NCBI GenBank assembly: GCA_002239065.1
Contig: MPNO01000020.1
Coordinates: 1 to 64,000 of the forward strand
Source of the DNA: Defluviicoccus sp. bin129
GTDB lineage: Bacteria > Pseudomonadota > Alphaproteobacteria > MPNO01
Direction of reading: 5' to 3'
Length of the DNA: 64,000 bases
Of the stretch, positions 48,424-57,756 are shown one piece after another (the first letter of the stretch is position 1; the number at the start of each line of letters is the position of its first letter). The notes below the pieces were generated by a model. The model had not been told where the DNA came from and made no database searches. It worked only from the letters and a program-made list of their open reading frames with translations. A program made the translations under genes and the position numbers.

Positions 48424-49356
48424 ATGGGAGACGTGTTCAGGGTTTCCGACGAGGTGCGGGGCGCGCTGGCGGCGGGCCGGCCGGTGGTGGCGCTGGAGAC
48501 CACCGCCATCGCGCATGGCTTTCCCTATCCGAGGTCGCTGGAGGTCGCCGCCGGGCTCGACCGCGCGGTGCGCGAGGGCGGCGCCCTGCCGGCCTTCATC
48601 GGCGTCATCGCGGGCACCCTCACCGTCGGGCTCGCGGACGAGGCGGTCGAGCGTCTGGCCTCGCAGCCCGACGCGATGAAGGTGAGCCGGCGCGATCTCG
48701 CCTTCGCCGCTTCGACCGGGCGGGACGGGGCGACCACGGTGGCCGCGACGATGATCGCCGCCGCGCGCGCCGGCATCGCCGTCTTCGCCACCGGCGGCAT
48801 CGGCGGGGTGCACCGGGGGGTGGAGCAGACGCTCGACGTCTCGGCCGATCTGGAGGAGCTCGGCCGCACCCCGGTCGCGGTGGTCTGCGCCGGCGCCAAG
48901 TCGATCCTGGATTTGCCGCGGACCATGGAATACCTGGAGACCAGGGGCGTGCCCGTCATCGGCTACCGCACCGGCGTCCTGCCCGCCTTCTACGTGCGCG
49001 AGAGCGGCATCGCGGTGCCCCACAGGGTCGACGACGCGGCCTCGGCGGCCCGTCTCGTCGCGGCCCAGCGCGCGCTCGGGCTCGGCGCCGGGATCGTGTT
49101 CGCCAACCCGCTGCCGGAAGGCCAGGCGCTGGACCCGCGGCGGATCGAGGCGGCGATCGCCGATGCGCTCGGCGATGCCGGCCGCTCGGGCGTCGGCGGC
49201 AAGGACCTCACCCCCTTCCTGCTCGACCGGATCGCCGAGATCACCGGCGGCGAGAGCCTCGCCGCCAACGCCGCGCTGCTGGTCAACAACGCGGCGGTCG
49301 CGGCCCGGATCGCGGTGGCGCTCTCCGCCCTCGATGTGGAGAATGCGCCGCCTTGA
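48424..49356 (+). CDS. psuG: Pseudouridine-5'-phosphate glycosidase
   Basis: The 310-aa product carries VVALETTAIAHGFPYP, KVSRRDLAFAASTGRDGATTVAAT, FATGGIGGVHRG and VVCAGAKSILDL, the family signatures with the catalytic Lys and metal site. It splits pseudouridine phosphate to uracil and ribose 5-phosphate. No kinase partner (psuK) is next to it. The 156-base divergent gap to the binding-protein gene should hold its promoter. Confidence 0.93.
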   Translation: MGDVFRVSDEVRGALAAGRPVVALETTAIAHGFPYPRSLEVAAGLDRAVREGGALPAFIGVIAGTLTVGLADEAVERLASQPDAMKVSRRDLAFAASTGRDGATTVAATMIAAARAGIAVFATGGIGGVHRGVEQTLDVSADLEELGRTPVAVVCAGAKSILDLPRTMEYLETRGVPVIGYRTGVLPAFYVRESGIAVPHRVDDAASAARLVAAQRALGLGAGIVFANPLPEGQALDPRRIEAAIADALGDAGRSGVGGKDLTPFLLDRIAEITGGESLAANAALLVNNAAVAARIAVALSALDVENAPP

Positions 49357-49378
49357 ACGCCTGTCTGCCGGGATAAAG

Positions 49379-50956
49379 ATGATTGTCATCGAGCGTGCCA
49401 CCCGCGAGCATGACCTCGCGCTACCCATAGAGCCGGTGGCGCTGCTGCTCGCGCGCTACCGCGACCGGCATCCCGGCAAGACCGCCATCGTCGATCTCGA
49501 CCGCGGCAGCAGGATCGACTTCGCCGACCTCCATGCGGCGGCCAACCGGGTCGCCAATTTCCTCAGCCTTCGCGGCGTCGGGCACGGCGACCGGGTGGCG
49601 CTGCTCTCCGAGGAAAGCCTGGAGAAGCTGATCCTCTGGCTCGGGATCTGGCGTCTCGGCGCGGTGGTGTGCCCGCTCAATGTCGAGATGAACGCGGCCC
49701 ATGTCGGCGAGATCCTCGCCAATATCGAGCCCCGCTTCACCTTCGTCCATGAAGACCTCGACGCGGCGGCGATGGGCGCCGGAATCGCGGCGGAGCGCGA
49801 AATCTTCGGCGATCGGGAGGCCGGCGCGGCGGACGGTTTCTTCGCCCGGCTCGAAGGCGTGCCGGCGAGCCCCGAGGTCGCGACCGGGAACGGGGTTTCC
49901 GACATCGCGGCGATCTTCTGCACCTCGGGCACCACGTCGAAGCCCAAATGCGTGGTCTTCGACCACACCGCCTACTGGCTGAGCGGGCTCTCGACGCTCG
50001 ACATGCTGGGGCTCACGGCCGAGGACCGCACGCTCGAATACCGGTCCTTCGGGTGGAACTCGGCGCAGATCCTCAGCCTGATGCCCTTCCTCCAGACCGG
50101 GCTGACCCTGCATCTGGCGCGGCGCTTCTCGCACGGGCGGTTCTTCGGCTGGATCCGCGACCACGGCATCACCTTCGCCGCCGGCGTGCCGACGGTGGTC
50201 AACATGCTGCTCAACGAGCCCGCCGGAATCACCGCCGACGACGTGCCGACGCTGCGCCTGATGACCTGCTCGACGGCGCCGCTCAGCCCCGACCAGTGGC
50301 GCAAGTTCGAGGAGATGTACGGCGTCACCCTGCTCCAGCTCTACGGCATGTCCGAGGCCGGCTGGATCTGCGGCAACCGGCACGACCGGCGGCGCATGGG
50401 CACGGTCGGCCCGCCCGCCAGGCACCAGGAATTCGTCATCGTCGACGGCGACGGCAAGCCCTGCCCGCCGGGCGTCGAAGGCGAGGTCACGGTCGGCGGG
50501 CCGCAGACCAGCCGCGCCACCATCTCGCCCGAAGGCGTGTGGGAGGACCACAGCCGCGCGCGGCTCAGGACCGGCGACCTCGCGACGATGGACGAGGACG
50601 GGTTCGTGCGGGTTACCGGGCGGACCAAGGATCTGATCATCCGGGGCGGGGTCAATATCGCGCCGCTCGAAATCGACCACGTCCTGATGCGCCACGACGA
50701 CGTGCTCGAAGCCGCCGCCGTCGGCGTGCCCGACCCGATCTACGGCGAGGAGGTGGTCTGCTACGTGGTCGCCAGGCCCGGACGCGCGCTCGGCGAGGCC
50801 GAAATCGACGCGCATTGCGCGGCGAGCCTGCCCGCCTTCAAGCGTCCCAAGGCGGTGGTTTTCGCCGAATCGCTCCCCAAATCCGACCGCGGCAAGATCA
50901 GGCGCGAGGCGCTGCGCGAGATGTGGATCGAGGCCGGAGGCGGGGAGGGCGCGTAG
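49379..50956 (+). CDS. Acyl-CoA synthetase / AMP-dependent ligase
   Basis: The 525-aa product has the adenylate-forming P-loop IFCTSGTTSKPK, QLYGMSEAGW, RTGDLATMDEDGFV and a C-terminal KSDRGKIRREAL with the catalytic Lys. It activates an organic acid, perhaps aromatic, as its CoA thioester. 22 bases after psuG. Confidence 0.85.
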   Translation: MIVIERATREHDLALPIEPVALLLARYRDRHPGKTAIVDLDRGSRIDFADLHAAANRVANFLSLRGVGHGDRVALLSEESLEKLILWLGIWRLGAVVCPLNVEMNAAHVGEILANIEPRFTFVHEDLDAAAMGAGIAAEREIFGDREAGAADGFFARLEGVPASPEVATGNGVSDIAAIFCTSGTTSKPKCVVFDHTAYWLSGLSTLDMLGLTAEDRTLEYRSFGWNSAQILSLMPFLQTGLTLHLARRFSHGRFFGWIRDHGITFAAGVPTVVNMLLNEPAGITADDVPTLRLMTCSTAPLSPDQWRKFEEMYGVTLLQLYGMSEAGWICGNRHDRRRMGTVGPPARHQEFVIVDGDGKPCPPGVEGEVTVGGPQTSRATISPEGVWEDHSRARLRTGDLATMDEDGFVRVTGRTKDLIIRGGVNIAPLEIDHVLMRHDDVLEAAAVGVPDPIYGEEVVCYVVARPGRALGEAEIDAHCAASLPAFKRPKAVVFAESLPKSDRGKIRREALREMWIEAGGGEGA

Positions 50957-50962
50957 GCCGGC

Positions 50963-51397
50963 TCACTTCGAGCCGATGGGCCCCTGGAACTCCCAGGTGT
51001 GGCCCTGCGGATCGGTGACGAACAGCTGGGGTTCGCCGAGCAGGTTCGAGATCTCCTCGAAATGGATGCCGAGCGCGCGCATGCGGCCGCGGAAGGCGTC
51101 CACGTCGCCGATGCGCCAGGCGGTATGGCGCCCGGCGGGCTCGATATTGGCGTCCTCGGCCGGCTTGAGCGCCACGTCGTTGGCGATCAGGTGGAACTGC
51201 ACGTTGTCGTTCTCGTCGCCGAGCCATGCGCCCGGGCCGAGATCGTCCAGCGCCTTGGGGCGCGGCAACAGCTTCAGGTCGAGCACCTTGGTATAGAAGT
51301 CGATACACGCATCGAGCTTCCCGGTGGCAACCGGGATGCCTTCGTGGATCGAGCCCTGCCAGGTCAGCCGCGGGGCGTCGGTTCGGGTCTCGCTCAT
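50963..51397 (-). CDS. VOC/glyoxalase family protein
   Basis: The 144-aa product has the beta-alpha-beta-beta-beta repeat: TGKLDACIDFYTKVLDLKLL, WLGDENDNVQFHLI, HTAWRIGDVDAFRGRMRALG, LFVTDPQGHTWEFQG. Metal ligands would be in these strands. Small ring-cleavage, isomerase or resistance enzymes share the fold. Transcribed with the flavin monooxygenase upstream. Confidence 0.85.
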   Translation of the reverse strand: MSETRTDAPRLTWQGSIHEGIPVATGKLDACIDFYTKVLDLKLLPRPKALDDLGPGAWLGDENDNVQFHLIANDVALKPAEDANIEPAGRHTAWRIGDVDAFRGRMRALGIHFEEISNLLGEPQLFVTDPQGHTWEFQGPIGSK

Positions 51398-51427
51398 GGT
51401 CTCGCCTCCTTGGTCGGTCTTGCGATG

Positions 51428-52750
51428 CTAGTCCACCCTTGCCTGGAATCGGGCCGGGTCGACGTCGAGCAGCAGGTTGGGGGCGCCGTAGTCCCGGATG
51501 ATGCGCTCGGGATCGGCGGGCGGCGCGCCCGCGCCGTGCTCGAGAAACGCGCCCAGATAGCGCGAATGCTCCACCAGCCGGCGCCCGAAGTCGAGCTGCT
51601 CGGTCTCGAACCGCGCGAGCGCGGCACGCGTGTCCCCCAAAGCCTCGAGCGTATCGGCGAGGCATTGCGCATCCAGCGCGGCCTTCGAGACCCCGCCGAT
51701 GGAATGCGGCCGGGCGACGAACGCGGCATCGCCCATCACCGCGACCCGGCCATCGACCATTCGTGCGGATTCCATGTCGGTTATCGCCTGGAGCAACGGT
51801 TGCGGCACGCGCGCGACGATTTCGGCGGCCACGCCTGGCAGCCGCTCCCGGGCGTCGGCCTGCATCGCGGCGACCAGCGCCGGCCGTATGAGCGGCGGCG
51901 GGATCGAGATGCCGTGGTTCGTACCGCCCGCGTCGGTGAACAGGTCGTCGAGCGCTTCGGCGCCCGCCGGGCGATACCAGATGTAGTAGATGCGCCGGTG
52001 ACCCGGCCGCATGTCCTCGCCCTGACCCGGCACCGCCATGGTCAGGAGCAGCTCGCCCGGCGGGAAGCAGAAGACGATCCGCCCGCCGATGGCGGCGACG
52101 GTCTCCCGCGGCACGTCCTGCTCCTCGACGATGCCGCGCCAGGCGACGTAGTTGGCATAGCGCGGTTCGGTCTCCGGCATCAGCTGCCGACGCACGGTGG
52201 AGAACACGCCGTCGGCGGCGACCAGCAGGTCGCCCGTGACGCTTGTGCCGTCCTCGAAGATCGCGGTGACCGATCCGGCGTCCTGCTCGACGCGGCCGAG
52301 CGTCATCCCCTGGCGGTAGATTCGAGGCGGAACGGCGTCGCGCAGCGGGCGGTAGACCCGGGCCCAGCTGCTGCCCACCGTCGCCCGGTCGAGGGCGAAA
52401 GCGATCGAGCCGTCGCGCTCCATCCACACCTGGCTGCCATGCGCGACACCGGCCGACGGCTCGAACCGCGCGCCGATGCGGTCCATGATTTCGAGCAGCT
52501 GGGCGGACAGGCCGAGACCCGCCCCGCGGCCCGTGAGGTCGCCCACGGTGCGTTCGAACACCGTCGCTTCCCAGCCCGCCTGGCGCAGCAGGCTGGCGGC
52601 CAGCAGCCCGCCGACCGAGCCGCCGATCACCAGCGCATGCGGTTTGTCCGAGATGGTACGCCTGCCTTTCCGGCACCCCTGTCCAGTTAACCATATCGGG
52701 CCACGCTGCCGCCAGCCGAGCCAGGACAGCCGGCTGTGGCGCGCGAGCAT
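51428..52750 (-). CDS. FAD-dependent monooxygenase (UbiH/salicylate-hydroxylase-like)
   Basis: The FAD domain starts HALVIGGSVGGLLAASLLRQAGWEATVFER. LLVAADGVFSTVRRQL and VAVMGDAAFVARPHSIGGVSKA are the other two motifs. The annotated start ATG 52750 gives a 30-residue Trp/Arg-rich leader that looks unlikely. Homology logic would begin at SDKPHALV, where the codon is ATC (52654-52652) rather than ATG, after a purine-rich stretch. So the start is unsettled. Divergent from the second TRAP operon. Confidence 0.8.
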   Translation of the reverse strand: MLARHSRLSWLGWRQRGPIWLTGQGCRKGRRTISDKPHALVIGGSVGGLLAASLLRQAGWEATVFERTVGDLTGRGAGLGLSAQLLEIMDRIGARFEPSAGVAHGSQVWMERDGSIAFALDRATVGSSWARVYRPLRDAVPPRIYRQGMTLGRVEQDAGSVTAIFEDGTSVTGDLLVAADGVFSTVRRQLMPETEPRYANYVAWRGIVEEQDVPRETVAAIGGRIVFCFPPGELLLTMAVPGQGEDMRPGHRRIYYIWYRPAGAEALDDLFTDAGGTNHGISIPPPLIRPALVAAMQADARERLPGVAAEIVARVPQPLLQAITDMESARMVDGRVAVMGDAAFVARPHSIGGVSKAALDAQCLADTLEALGDTRAALARFETEQLDFGRRLVEHSRYLGAFLEHGAGAPPADPERIIRDYGAPNLLLDVDPARFQARVD

Positions 52751-52821
52751 GGGCACGCCCGATTTCAGGTGTTACGCTTTCCGACGAACAGGAATTCGGA
52801 TCGGGCAATGGGAGGATCGAA

Positions 52822-53898
52822 ATGGTTTCCACCTGGCGAATGCGTGCGTGCCTCGTGCTCGGTGCGGCGGCGCTTCTGTTCATCGCCGGCGCCGGTCATG
52901 CGAAGACGATCAAGCTCACCGTGGTGGGCGCGCCGCCGCCGATCGTCACCCCGGTCCAGGTCACCAAGGGGTATTTCGTCCCCGAGGTCGACAAGCGGAT
53001 CGCGGCCTCCGGCAAGGACTTCAAGATCGAGTGGACCCAGGCCTATTCCTTCACCCTGGCCAAGTTTCACGAGGTGCTGGAGGCGGTCGAGGACGGCATC
53101 GCCGACGTGGGCGTCCAGATCCACGTCTTCGAGGAATCCAAGCTGCCGCTGGAGAACGTCTCCACCTACGTCCCGTTCGGCACCGCGGACGTGCACGCCC
53201 TGACCCGGATCATGCGCGACGTCCGCATACAGGTGCCGGAGATGGACAAGGTCTGGAGCGGCTACAACCAGGTCTATCTAGGGACCGGGGTCAACGACAC
53301 GATCCACCTGATGACCAAGTTTCCGGTCAAGCGCTACGAGGATTTGAAGGGGCACAAGCTCGGCGCCAGCGGCACCATGGGCAACTACCTGCTCAACACC
53401 GGCGCGGTGGTCGTGAGTTCGAGCATGAACCAGGCCTATCTGCACATAAAGAACGGCGTTTATTCCGGCTACCCGATCTCCTGGGGCCTCGGCTTCGCCT
53501 ACAAGGTCTATCAATCGGCGCCCTACCTCACCAAGGTGAATATCGGCGCGATCGCCTCGACCGGTCTCAGCGTCAACGTGGATTCGTGGAAGAAGCTGCC
53601 CGGCTGGGTCCAGACGATCTTCCGCGAGGTGGCGGTGGGCTGGCAGGACCGCCACGCGGCGGTGAGCCTCGGGAAATCGCAAAAGTTCGAATCCATCATG
53701 GTCAAGGCGGGCGCCAAGGTCTCCGATTTCCCGATGGAGGAGCGCAGGCGCTGGGCCCGGGTGCTGCCCAATGTCGCGCAGCAATGGGCGGACCGGCTTG
53801 AGAAGAAGGGACAGCCGGGCCAGCGCGTGCTCGAGGCCTACATGCAGGGCCTGCGCGACGCCAAGGCCGAGATCGTCCGCGACTGGGACAGGGAGTAG
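52822..53898 (+). CDS. dctP: TRAP transporter substrate-binding protein (DctP), second system
   Basis: The 358-aa product has a signal peptide (VLGAAALLFIAGAGHA), then KGYFVPEVDKRIAASGKDFKIEW, and a late TGLSVNVDSWKKLPGWVQ, the DctP pattern. It precedes the fused permease of the second TRAP system. Confidence 0.88.
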   Translation: MVSTWRMRACLVLGAAALLFIAGAGHAKTIKLTVVGAPPPIVTPVQVTKGYFVPEVDKRIAASGKDFKIEWTQAYSFTLAKFHEVLEAVEDGIADVGVQIHVFEESKLPLENVSTYVPFGTADVHALTRIMRDVRIQVPEMDKVWSGYNQVYLGTGVNDTIHLMTKFPVKRYEDLKGHKLGASGTMGNYLLNTGAVVVSSSMNQAYLHIKNGVYSGYPISWGLGFAYKVYQSAPYLTKVNIGAIASTGLSVNVDSWKKLPGWVQTIFREVAVGWQDRHAAVSLGKSQKFESIMVKAGAKVSDFPMEERRRWARVLPNVAQQWADRLEKKGQPGQRVLEAYMQGLRDAKAEIVRDWDRE

Positions 53899-53908
53899 CC
53901 GCGTCTTC

Positions 53909-53927
53909 CGGCCGCGCCGCGCGGCCG
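53909..53927 (+). terminator. Intercistronic stem-loop between dctP and dctQM
   Basis: CGGCCGCG pairs with CGCGGCCG across a CCG loop (8-bp perfect stem), without a U-run. Placed between binding-protein and permease genes it may partly terminate or protect the 3' end so that more binding protein is made. Confidence 0.6.
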
Positions 53928-53959
53928 TGCCCGGCGAGCCTTCTGAGACGGCCTAGCAG

Positions 53960-55909
53960 ATGGCCGACAGTTCCGCTCCCGGCGCGGCCCGGCGCCCCGG
54001 CCCTGCCGTCGCGGTCGATTGGGCGATCTCCGGGCTGAACGCCGTCGGCACGCTCTGGATCTTCGCGATCATGGTGGCGGTCAACGCCGACGTGTTCGCG
54101 CGGTTCCTGTTCAGCGCGCCGATCAGCGGCGTGCCGCTTCTGATCGAGCTGTCGATCGTGGCGATCGTCTTCGTCCAGCTCGCCGCGGCGCTACGCGGCG
54201 GGCGGATGACCCGTTCCGACGTCCTGATCGGCCGCCTGCTCGGGACCCGGGCGATGCTGGGCCATACCCTGCAGGCGATATACCACCTCGCCGGCGCGGT
54301 CCTGATGGCGGGTGTCGTCGTCTACGTCCTGCCGATCCTCGAACGGGTGTGGGAGCGCAACACCTATGCCGGGCTGGAGGGCGACGTGACGATCGCTGTG
54401 TGGCCCTTCAAGCTCTTCGTGGTCCTCGGCGCCGGCTTCTGCGCGGTCCAGTTCCTGCGCGAGCTGTGGGGGGACCTCGTTTTCATCGCGCACCGGCGCC
54501 GGGCCGGCGAGCGTGGGCTGGGCGGACCGCTGGCGGGGATCGCCGCCGCCGCCGCCGTCGCGCTGGTCTTCCTCGCGCTCGGCACCGCGTTCGAGTTCAG
54601 CCGGGCCCAGGTCGCGGTGGTCTCGGTGATCTTCGTCCTGTTCCTGGTCTATGCGGGCGTCCATGTCGGGGTCGCGCTCTCGCTGCTCTCCTTCGTCTGC
54701 GTCTGGATCATGCGCGACAATTTCGAGATCGCCGGCAAGCTGCTGGCGCTGGCGGCGGCGGAAGGGCTGCAGCAATACGAGTTCGGCGTCATTCCGCTCT
54801 TCGTGCTGATGGGTCTCTTCGTCAGCGTCTCCGACATCGGCAAGGACACCTACGACGTCGCCAACCACCTGTTCCGCCGGTTCAAGGCGGGGCTCGGGAC
54901 CGCGACGGTGGGCGCCAACGCGGTCTTCGCCGCGGTGACCGGGACCTCCATCGCCTCGGCGTCGGTGTTCACCAAGGTCGCGGTGCCGGAGATGCTGCGC
55001 TTCGGATACCGCCCCCGCTTCGCCGTCGGGGTGGTGGCGGGCTCGTCGGTGCTCGGCATGCTGATCCCGCCGAGCCTGCTGCTGATCCTGTTCGGGATCC
55101 TCGCCGAGACGTCGATCGGCGACCTGTTCATCGCCGGCATCGTCCCGGGCCTCCTGCTGGCGGGCGCCTATTGCGCGCTGATCTGGTTCATGGCGCGGCG
55201 CTTCCCCGACCGCGTCGCCGCGCGCGAGACGCTGGAGCGCGAGACCCGCTCCGAGATGTCGGCCGGCGAGATCTGGATCAAGATCGCGCCGATCGTCCTC
55301 CTGATCCTGATCGTGCTGGGCGGGATCTATGGCGGGGTGTTTACCGCCACCGAGGCGGGCGCGGTGGGGGCGCTGGGCGCGCTGATCCTCACCCTCGTCA
55401 AGCGCAGGCTGACCTGGAAGACGTTCTGGGACGCGCTGTCGGAGACCGGGCACGTGACCGCAGCGATCTGCTTCCTGCTGATCGCCGCCCAGCTCTACTC
55501 CCGCATGATCGCCATGTCCGGCGTCCCCAACCTGATGGAGCAGTACATCCTCGCCTCGGGGCTCGGCTATGCCGGCCTGCTCGCGGTCTACATCGTGGTG
55601 CTGATTCTCCTCGGCACCATCCTGGACGCGGGCTCGATCATGCTGATCACCGTGCCGCTCGCGGTGCCCGCGCTGGCCTCGTTCGACATCGACCTCGTCT
55701 GGTTCGGGATCGTGACCATCATCGCGGTCGAGATCGGGCTGCTGACGCCGCCGCTCGGGCTGGCCTGCTTCGTGATCCACAACAACCTGCAGGACCGGCG
55801 CATCAAGGTGGAGGACATCTTCTGGGGCGCGGCGCCGTTCGCGCTGACCATGCTGGTGGTCCTGATCCTGGTCACCGTGTTTCCCTGGATCGCGCTCGCG
55901 CTCGTATAG
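53960..55909 (+). CDS. Fused TRAP permease DctQM
   Basis: The 649-aa product joins a DctQ part (VNADVFARFLFSAPISGVPLLIELS near 45-70) to a DctM part with GTSIASASVFTKVAVPEML, GMLIPPSLLLILFGI, GVFTATEAGAVGALGAL and LLTPPLGLACFVIH. A linking pair of membrane helices sits between. It completes the second TRAP system. Confidence 0.9.
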   Translation: MADSSAPGAARRPGPAVAVDWAISGLNAVGTLWIFAIMVAVNADVFARFLFSAPISGVPLLIELSIVAIVFVQLAAALRGGRMTRSDVLIGRLLGTRAMLGHTLQAIYHLAGAVLMAGVVVYVLPILERVWERNTYAGLEGDVTIAVWPFKLFVVLGAGFCAVQFLRELWGDLVFIAHRRRAGERGLGGPLAGIAAAAAVALVFLALGTAFEFSRAQVAVVSVIFVLFLVYAGVHVGVALSLLSFVCVWIMRDNFEIAGKLLALAAAEGLQQYEFGVIPLFVLMGLFVSVSDIGKDTYDVANHLFRRFKAGLGTATVGANAVFAAVTGTSIASASVFTKVAVPEMLRFGYRPRFAVGVVAGSSVLGMLIPPSLLLILFGILAETSIGDLFIAGIVPGLLLAGAYCALIWFMARRFPDRVAARETLERETRSEMSAGEIWIKIAPIVLLILIVLGGIYGGVFTATEAGAVGALGALILTLVKRRLTWKTFWDALSETGHVTAAICFLLIAAQLYSRMIAMSGVPNLMEQYILASGLGYAGLLAVYIVVLILLGTILDAGSIMLITVPLAVPALASFDIDLVWFGIVTIIAVEIGLLTPPLGLACFVIHNNLQDRRIKVEDIFWGAAPFALTMLVVLILVTVFPWIALALV

Positions 55910-55937
55910 AGACCGGGCGGCGGTGCCCCGCCCGGTC

Positions 55938-56699
55938 TCAGGCCATGCCGGAAATCGTGTGCTGCTGCGGCCGGGGCGGGGTCTCCTCCGTGCCGGGCGC
56001 ATAGACCCGCCGGACGGCGGGGCGGTCCATCATGCGGTCGAGCCAGTCGTTGACGCGGGGAAACCGGTCGCGGTCGAGCATCGCGGGGCGCAGCTCGGTC
56101 AGACGGTGGACGATGGCGAGCATTGCGATGTCGGCCAGCGAATAGGCCTCTCCCGCGAGCCATGGTCCGTCGGCGAGGTCCGCCTCGGCCCGCTCCATGA
56201 CGAAACCGAGGCGCTCGAAAGCGTGCTCGATCTCGTCCCGCTCGAACCCGCCGCCGACGATCCGGCGCATGCGCTCCCGCCTTTCCGGCGCGGGCATGCG
56301 GTCGAGCAGTCGCTCGATCTCGGCGGGCTCCAGATCGGTCATCTTCTGCTTCAGCACCGCGTCGTAGGTCGCGTTCTGCAGCGCCGGATGGACCATGTCG
56401 GCGGCCCAAATCCACAGCCGCATGCGGCTCCGCGCCGCGGGGTCGGACGGGCGCAGCGCCGGATCGGGAAACACGTCCTCAAGGTATTCGGCGATCGCCG
56501 CCGAGTTGACGATGGGGCGCCCGTCATGGACCAGCGTCGGCACCACCCCCCAGGGGTTGAGCCGGAGATAGGCGGCGCTCAGCTGCGCATGGTGCTGGAG
56601 TTCGACGTAGCGGCTGACATAGGGCAGGCCCTTCTCGACCAGCGCGAGGCGGACCTGCTTGGAGCAGGTCGACAGACCGGAATGATAGAGTTCGAGCAT
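55938..56699 (-). CDS. Glutathione S-transferase family protein
   Basis: The 253-aa product has the thioredoxin-fold start MLELYHSGLSTCSKQVRLAL with Ser/Cys catalytic candidates, LNPWGVVPTLVHDGRPIVNSAAIAEYLED (glutathione site) and an all-helical C-terminal domain (YSLADIAMLAIVHRL). Such enzymes include isomerases and hydrolases of aromatic pathways. Confidence 0.88.
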   Translation of the reverse strand: MLELYHSGLSTCSKQVRLALVEKGLPYVSRYVELQHHAQLSAAYLRLNPWGVVPTLVHDGRPIVNSAAIAEYLEDVFPDPALRPSDPAARSRMRLWIWAADMVHPALQNATYDAVLKQKMTDLEPAEIERLLDRMPAPERRERMRRIVGGGFERDEIEHAFERLGFVMERAEADLADGPWLAGEAYSLADIAMLAIVHRLTELRPAMLDRDRFPRVNDWLDRMMDRPAVRRVYAPGTEETPPRPQQHTISGMA

Positions 56700-56709
56700 C
56701 CTCCCCTCC

Positions 56710-57702
56710 TCAGGCGCCGCGCTCGTCCGCGCCCAGCAGGTTGCGCGGCGCCTCGCCGTCCAGCCACCGAAGCACGTTGCGCGCGCCCAGCCGCACCGCT
56801 TCGACATGCGCGCCGGGCACGCTGGCCGAATTATGCGGCGCGGCGATCACGTTGGGCAGGTCGAGGAACGGATGGTCGATGCGGAATTCGCCGTGCCGCA
56901 CCGGCTCGATCCACCACGACTCCAGGCAGGCGAAGAACCGCCGGTTGGCGACGAGGTGGCGGTAGAGCGCGTCCTGGTCGACGATCTCCCCGCGCGCGAC
57001 ATTGACCAGGATCGCGTCGTCCTTCATCCAGCCGAGCTCGCGCGCGCCGATCAGCCCCGCCGTCGCGGCCGTCAGCGACAGCGACACGAGGACGACATCG
57101 GCGGCGCGGAGCACGTCTTCCAGCGCCGCCAGGGTGCCGACGAACGCCATTTCCTCGCCGGTCTCGCCGCGCCGGTTGATGGCGTGGACCTCCGCGCCCA
57201 GCGCCCGGAACAACCGCGCCGCCCGGCGCCCGACCCCGCCGAAGCCGATTATCGCGCAGACCGCACCGTCGAGCGTCCGGTTGGCGACGAACTGGTTGAA
57301 CCGGCCGTCGCGCATCTCGCGGTGTTCGACCGGCAGGCGCTTGGCGGCGGCCAGCGTCATCGCCAGCGCGAACTCCGCCATCGGGCCGGCAAAGGCGCCC
57401 GAATTCGAGGCGATCGGCAGATCGCGCGGGAAGAGATGCAGCGGCACGTGGTCGACCCCCGCGGTCAGGAGCTGGACGAAACCGAGCGCGGTCATCGCCG
57501 CGACGTCCTCCGCCGCGATCTCGATCCGCGGGTTCTGGGCGATCAGCACGTCGGCCCGCGCCCGCGCGGCTTGCCAGCCCGCCGGCGCGAGATCGGGCCG
57601 GAAGAGCAGTTCGCAGCGCGCGGCGAGCGCCTGCCGGTAGGCGCCGCGCATCTCCGGCGTCGGGTCATGGGCGACGACGACGCAGGGCGGGGCAGGGGTC
57701 AT
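56710..57702 (-). CDS. D-2-hydroxyacid dehydrogenase family protein
   Basis: The 330-aa product has the NAD fold FGGVGRRAARLFRALGAEVHAINRR and the catalytic Arg (VNVARGEIVD), Glu (CLESWWIEP) and His (APHNSA). Substrate unknown. Ten bases before the GST gene on the same strand. Confidence 0.85.
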   Translation of the reverse strand: MTPAPPCVVVAHDPTPEMRGAYRQALAARCELLFRPDLAPAGWQAARARADVLIAQNPRIEIAAEDVAAMTALGFVQLLTAGVDHVPLHLFPRDLPIASNSGAFAGPMAEFALAMTLAAAKRLPVEHREMRDGRFNQFVANRTLDGAVCAIIGFGGVGRRAARLFRALGAEVHAINRRGETGEEMAFVGTLAALEDVLRAADVVLVSLSLTAATAGLIGARELGWMKDDAILVNVARGEIVDQDALYRHLVANRRFFACLESWWIEPVRHGEFRIDHPFLDLPNVIAAPHNSASVPGAHVEAVRLGARNVLRWLDGEAPRNLLGADERGA

Positions 57703-57756
57703 GGGGAGCACTCCACAGGTGGGCCAGGAATCGGTACGGCGCCGCGCCGGGCCCCG

